This document shows positions 60,637 to 64,000 of a stretch of 64,000 nucleotides of DNA, piece after piece. Origin of the DNA: Cellulophaga fucicola (GTDB lineage Bacteria; Bacteroidota; Bacteroidia; Flavobacteriales; Flavobacteriaceae); the NCBI RefSeq assembly GCF_900119145.1, contig NZ_FPIY01000004.1, forward strand, positions 62,001 through 126,000, given 5' to 3'. The position numbers and the translations under genes were made by a program. Position 1 is the stretch's first letter. Every line of letters starts with the position of its first letter. Under the pieces are notes generated by a model that had not been told where the DNA came from, ran no database searches, and saw nothing but the letters and a program-made list of their open reading frames with translations.

Positions 60637-61295
60637 AAAAAGACGTTAAGTACATTATATATTTTTTGTTTTTTAGCTTTTTAAGTTTTGGACAAAATGA
60701 AACACAAGATAATTCGGCCTACAAAGATTCTATATCAAACAAAAGAATTGAAAGAATAAATTATAGAAAAAATAAAATAGATAGTTTAAATACTACGCTA
60801 AATTGGAAAAAATTTAAATCTAACCTTTGGATTAATAAAAATGGAGAGCTAGGAATTAAGACACAAGAAGCAACCCTAGAAGGTATATATACTAACAGGT
60901 ATATAACCAAAGTTTGTTGTGACGGAGAGTCTATAAAAGCAACAATAGACACAGCAAGTTTTCAATTTCTTGGAAGCTCCTTTTACAAAGATAAAAACCA
61001 TATTTACACACATTATGTAATGTCTGATGGCGGAAATTTTTGGATAGTAGAAGAAGCTGATGCTGCTACTTTTAAAATTTTAGGCGATTGCTACGCCAAG
61101 GATAAAAATCATATTTTTGGCGAGAGAGCTATGGTAATGGACAATGTTGATTATAACTCGTTTAAAACAAAAAAAGGAATTGGTTGTTTTGCAAAAGATA
61201 AGAATGGCTTTTATTTCTGGGACGACAAAATAGATACAAGTAAAATAAGTGATGGCATAGTAAAAGATAAAATAGCCGAACTTAAAAGACTTTAA
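60633..61295 (+). CDS. DKNYY family secreted protein
   Basis: 220 residues with a signal peptide (1-20). Three copies of a DKN-Y/H motif, FYKDKNHIYTHYV, YAKDKNHIFGERAM and FAKDKNGFYFWDDKID, each followed by a D..TF..L pattern, identify DKNYY repeats. The function of these is unknown. Starts inside the end of the previous gene. Confidence 0.75.
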   Translation: MKKDVKYIIYFLFFSFLSFGQNETQDNSAYKDSISNKRIERINYRKNKIDSLNTTLNWKKFKSNLWINKNGELGIKTQEATLEGIYTNRYITKVCCDGESIKATIDTASFQFLGSSFYKDKNHIYTHYVMSDGGNFWIVEEADAATFKILGDCYAKDKNHIFGERAMVMDNVDYNSFKTKKGIGCFAKDKNGFYFWDDKIDTSKISDGIVKDKIAELKRL

Positions 61296-61416
61296 AGCCT
61301 AAAATAAAAGCAAAATATGTAATTTTGAACCCGTAAACAAGCACGTTTAGTTATAGCCGCTACTCTACGCTTTTTTGCTTAATCGCTTTAATTTAAAATT
61401 ATATAAATACTGTGTT

Positions 61417-62301
61417 ATGAATAAAAATAGGTACTTAGTTCTTCTTCTATTAACTGTCCTAATCACCGGAGTTCTTAAAGCACAAACACTAAAAGATAGT
61501 ACTATTTTTAGTTTTAAAGACGTAAACAACCTTGTAGCTAAAAAAAGTAAAGAATACGGAATAGAAAACGTACTTGTTATTGTAGATATAGACAACACAC
61601 TATTAACAAGCAATGTAGACCTTGGCGGCGATATTTGGTATAATTGGCAAAGGGGTAAAATTAAAGACGCAATACCTACAAAAAAACAAAAAATTGAAAA
61701 CTGCTTCTACGAAGATGTTATTGGCCTGTTATACGAGTTAGGTACAATGAGGTTAACAGACACTCTAATTCCGCAATACATAAATAATTGGCAAAAAAAC
61801 GGCACTACTGTTTTTGCATTAACATCTAGAAGTCCAAGATACAGAACCGCAACAAAAAGAGAGCTTCTAAAAAATGGTATAGATTTATCTAAATCTCCTT
61901 TAAAACAAATTGATGGTTCTATAGCAACATACAATTACACTTTAGATAGAGAAATGAGTTATGAAGACGGACTGATGATGACTACTGGGATGAACAAAGG
62001 AGATATGATAGCGCATATTCTTGGTAGAACTGGTAAGACTTTTAAATCTATAATTTTTGTTGATGATTCTGAAAAAAATATAATAGACGTTACAGAAAAA
62101 TATAAGGACAATATCAATATTGACTTTACTGTTTTTTATTATGACAAAATAGTTAGGGATAGAAAAATAGCAAATGGCGGTGTATTAATAACTAAAAAGC
62201 AAGCCAAAAAAATGGCTGCAGACTGGGATAAACTAACCGAAACCTTAAATACTATTTTTCCTGGTAGAAATAGTAAAAACAAATGTGTTAGTCCTAATTA
62301 A
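61417..62301 (+). CDS. secreted DUF2608-like HAD-superfamily protein
   Basis: 294 residues from the ATG at 61417, which gives the signal MNKNRYLVLLLLTVLITG; an in-frame ATG at 61375 precedes it. The HAD motifs are VLVIVDIDNTLLTSN (nucleophile Asp), FALTSRSPRYRTAT (motif II Thr/Ser), and a later IIFVDDSEKNI (motif IV). DUF2608 proteins are exported HAD phosphatase-like proteins in Bacteroidota and Legionella. The substrate is unknown. Confidence 0.8.
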   Translation: MNKNRYLVLLLLTVLITGVLKAQTLKDSTIFSFKDVNNLVAKKSKEYGIENVLVIVDIDNTLLTSNVDLGGDIWYNWQRGKIKDAIPTKKQKIENCFYEDVIGLLYELGTMRLTDTLIPQYINNWQKNGTTVFALTSRSPRYRTATKRELLKNGIDLSKSPLKQIDGSIATYNYTLDREMSYEDGLMMTTGMNKGDMIAHILGRTGKTFKSIIFVDDSEKNIIDVTEKYKDNINIDFTVFYYDKIVRDRKIANGGVLITKKQAKKMAADWDKLTETLNTIFPGRNSKNKCVSPN

Positions 62302-62430
62302 AATTACTTTTTTTAATTAGCATTAATTTTATAAATTAGGAACTTTATTACATCAAAAAAAATAATGCAACTATTTTGTATGTAATTTCGTATAAAAAAA
62401 CCAATCCCAAACCTAAGAACTCATTTAAGA

Positions 62431-64000
62431 ATGATTAACCACCTTAAAAGCGCCTACCTTTTATTTATAATCTTCTACCTATTTTCAATTAATAGCAACT
62501 CGCAAACTATACAGTGGCAAAATACTATTGGTGGCTCTAGCAATGAGTGGCTTTTTTCAACAGATATAGCTCTAGACGGAAATTATATATTAGGGGGTTA
62601 TTCTTATTCTGATACTTCTGGCGATAAAACTGAGAACACCAAAGGAAATAACGATTATTGGATTCTTAAACTAGATGATGCTACTGGCGGCATTATATGG
62701 CAAAAAACTATTGGTGGTAATGCCACAGAGTATGCAACCTCTACCAAACAAACTAAAGATGGTGGTTATATTATTGGTGGTTATAGCGCATCTAACACAT
62801 CTGGCGACAAAACAGAAAACTCTAGAGGGGGTGATGATTACTGGGTTGTAAGACTAGATGCCGCTAGAAATATTGTTTGGGACAAAACATTTGGCGGTTC
62901 TGGTACAGATAGGCTTTGGAGCATAATTGAAACCCAAGATGGCGGTTTTTTAATGGGAGGAGAATCTGACTCAAATATTTCTGGTGATAAGAGTGAAAAT
63001 TCTAGAGGACTAAATGATTTGTGGGTTATAAAAATTGACTCGGACGGAAATGAAGAGTGGCAAAAAACTTATGGTGGCAGTGATATCGATATTTTAAAAT
63101 CTATAGTTAGTTCTAATGATGGTAATTTTATATTGGCAGGATTTTCTTCCTCAAATATATCAGGAGAAAAAACTGAAAACTCTAGAGGACTAAAAGATTA
63201 TTGGGTTTTAAAAATTGATGCTACAGGAAATATTATTTGGCAAAAAACATACGGAGGTAATAACGGTGATGGCGCATATTTTATACATACAACATCAGAC
63301 GGAAATTTTGTAATTGGAGGAGAATCTGCTTCAAATATCTCCGGAGAAAAAACTGAAAACTCTTTTTGTAATTCTACGGATGCTTGGGTTATAAAAATAG
63401 ATACTAACGGACAACTAATTTGGGATAAAACCATAGGTGGTAATGACACTGAATTTTTTGGTAATATTAGAGAAACAAATGATAACGGTTTTATTTTGGG
63501 TATGGCTTCTTTTTCTGAAAATACTGGCTATAAAACGGAAGCATCTTACGGTAATAGAGATTATTGGGTTGTAAAACTTAATGAAACTGGTAACCTTGAG
63601 TGGGACAAATCTTTTGGTGGCAATAACATAGACAATTTAACAACAGTGTTACAAACTAATGACGGTAGTTATACTGTTGGTGGTTGGTCTGCTTCTAATA
63701 CATCAGGCAATAAAACAGAAAATAGTAATGGTTTACGGGATTACTGGATGCTTAAATTCCAGATGGATACTGACGATTATAACCCTCCTAACAGCACAAC
63801 TACAGCAGTATGTTCTGGCAGCAATTTAGAGTTAACTGCAACAACTGGAGTATACTATAACTGGACAGGTCCAAATGGATTTACAAGTACTGTACAAAAC
63901 CCTGTTATAAGCAATGTATCTTCTATAAATGCAGGGACTTATAATGTTACCATTTCGGATAATTCTAATTGCTCAGAAACAAAAATTATTAATGTAACCG
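62431..64000 (+). CDS. large secreted protein with seven 60-residue repeats (cut by window edge)
   Basis: Open for 523 codons from the ATG at 62431 and still open at the right edge. A signal peptide (1-27, ending NSNSQ) is followed by seven repeats of exactly 60 residues (180 bp), consensus about WxKTxGGxxxD, xxTxDGGxIxGGxSxSNxSGD, KTENSRGxxDYWVxKLDxxG. Seven blades of this size suggest a beta-propeller. After residue 450 a PKD- or Ig-like domain begins (VCSGSNLELTATTG, YNWTGPNGFTST, NAGTYNVTISD). This architecture is typical of type IX secretion cargo, whose C-terminal sorting domain would lie outside the window. Confidence 0.8.
   Translation, partial: MINHLKSAYLLFIIFYLFSINSNSQTIQWQNTIGGSSNEWLFSTDIALDGNYILGGYSYSDTSGDKTENTKGNNDYWILKLDDATGGIIWQKTIGGNATEYATSTKQTKDGGYIIGGYSASNTSGDKTENSRGGDDYWVVRLDAARNIVWDKTFGGSGTDRLWSIIETQDGGFLMGGESDSNISGDKSENSRGLNDLWVIKIDSDGNEEWQKTYGGSDIDILKSIVSSNDGNFILAGFSSSNISGEKTENSRGLKDYWVLKIDATGNIIWQKTYGGNNGDGAYFIHTTSDGNFVIGGESASNISGEKTENSFCNSTDAWVIKIDTNGQLIWDKTIGGNDTEFFGNIRETNDNGFILGMASFSENTGYKTEASYGNRDYWVVKLNETGNLEWDKSFGGNNIDNLTTVLQTNDGSYTVGGWSASNTSGNKTENSNGLRDYWMLKFQMDTDDYNPPNSTTTAVCSGSNLELTATTGVYYNWTGPNGFTSTVQNPVISNVSSINAGTYNVTISDNSNCSETKIINVT

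Noticed and set aside
62431-63450. Minus-strand open frame near 63198-63449
   Set aside because: It is the antisense of the 180-bp repeats and follows their period.
1-64000. tRNA, rRNA, riboswitch or phage genes
   Set aside because: I looked for T-loop motifs, long GC-rich structured stretches and phage structural genes and saw none.

Overview
The window is AT-rich and reads as the chromosome of a (probably marine) member of the Flavobacteriaceae, phylum Bacteroidota. Supporting signs are Bacteroidota-type promoters (TAnnTTTG -7 boxes, in one case with a TTTG -33 box 18 nt upstream), almost no Shine-Dalgarno sequences, an Oar-like TonB-dependent receptor with a CarboxypepD_reg-like domain, the ftsX-DUF3098-uppP-truB gene order, an MbnP/MbnH copper locus, an alginate lyase of family PL7, and many small lipoproteins. 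I see no rRNA, tRNA, CRISPR array, prophage, transposase or recombinase.

Layout. 1-30 kb is mostly core: a partial tag gene, a TonB receptor with an ectonucleotide pyrophosphatase/phosphodiesterase, a Crp/Fnr regulator, a thioredoxin-like protein, a TonB-like protein, the ftsX-uppP-truB operon, leuS, alanine dehydrogenase, a zinc peptidase, the copper locus, an Lrp regulator with a saccharopine dehydrogenase, DUF423-pckA, a patch of small secreted or membrane proteins with decayed genes (23.2-27.6 kb), and topB. 39.3-45.2 kb is a sugar-acid/alginate operon: a GntK-Gnd fusion, an atypical Nramp-fold transporter, a GntR regulator, a PL7 lyase lipoprotein and a short-chain dehydrogenase, with a GntR-type double operator in front. 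49.3-62.3 kb is a one-directional run of small accessory genes, several broken. The window ends inside a large protein with seven 60-residue repeats.

The most striking content is two integron-like gene-cassette arrays (about 30.19-38.56 kb and 45.31-49.24 kb) flanking the alginate operon. Both begin with the same roughly 150-bp leader, which carries a conserved promoter-like sequence and a GCGTTTA/TAAACGC hairpin and ends at a GTT. Each of nine cassettes then starts with GTT plus a cassette-specific sequence and ends, just after or inside the last codons of the gene, with the reverse complement of that sequence followed by AAC. The matches run to 10-15 nt in six cassettes. The cassettes are separated by 130-300 bp imperfectly palindromic spacers. 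This is the geometry of attC-type sites in an integrated array (R'' at the cassette end pairing with the R' carried at the cassette start), but no integrase lies in the window and the terminal complementarity is longer than the classical 7 nt. Cargo includes a HEPN-STAND-TPR-cold-shock-like protein that looks like an antiviral defence ATPase, an AraC regulator with a serine hydrolase, a Fur-type repressor divergent from a thioredoxin-reductase-like flavoprotein with its own operators, an EF-hand membrane protein, and unknown genes. A family of mobile cassettes with a duplicated attI-like leader in a flavobacterium is my candidate for the undescribed system here.
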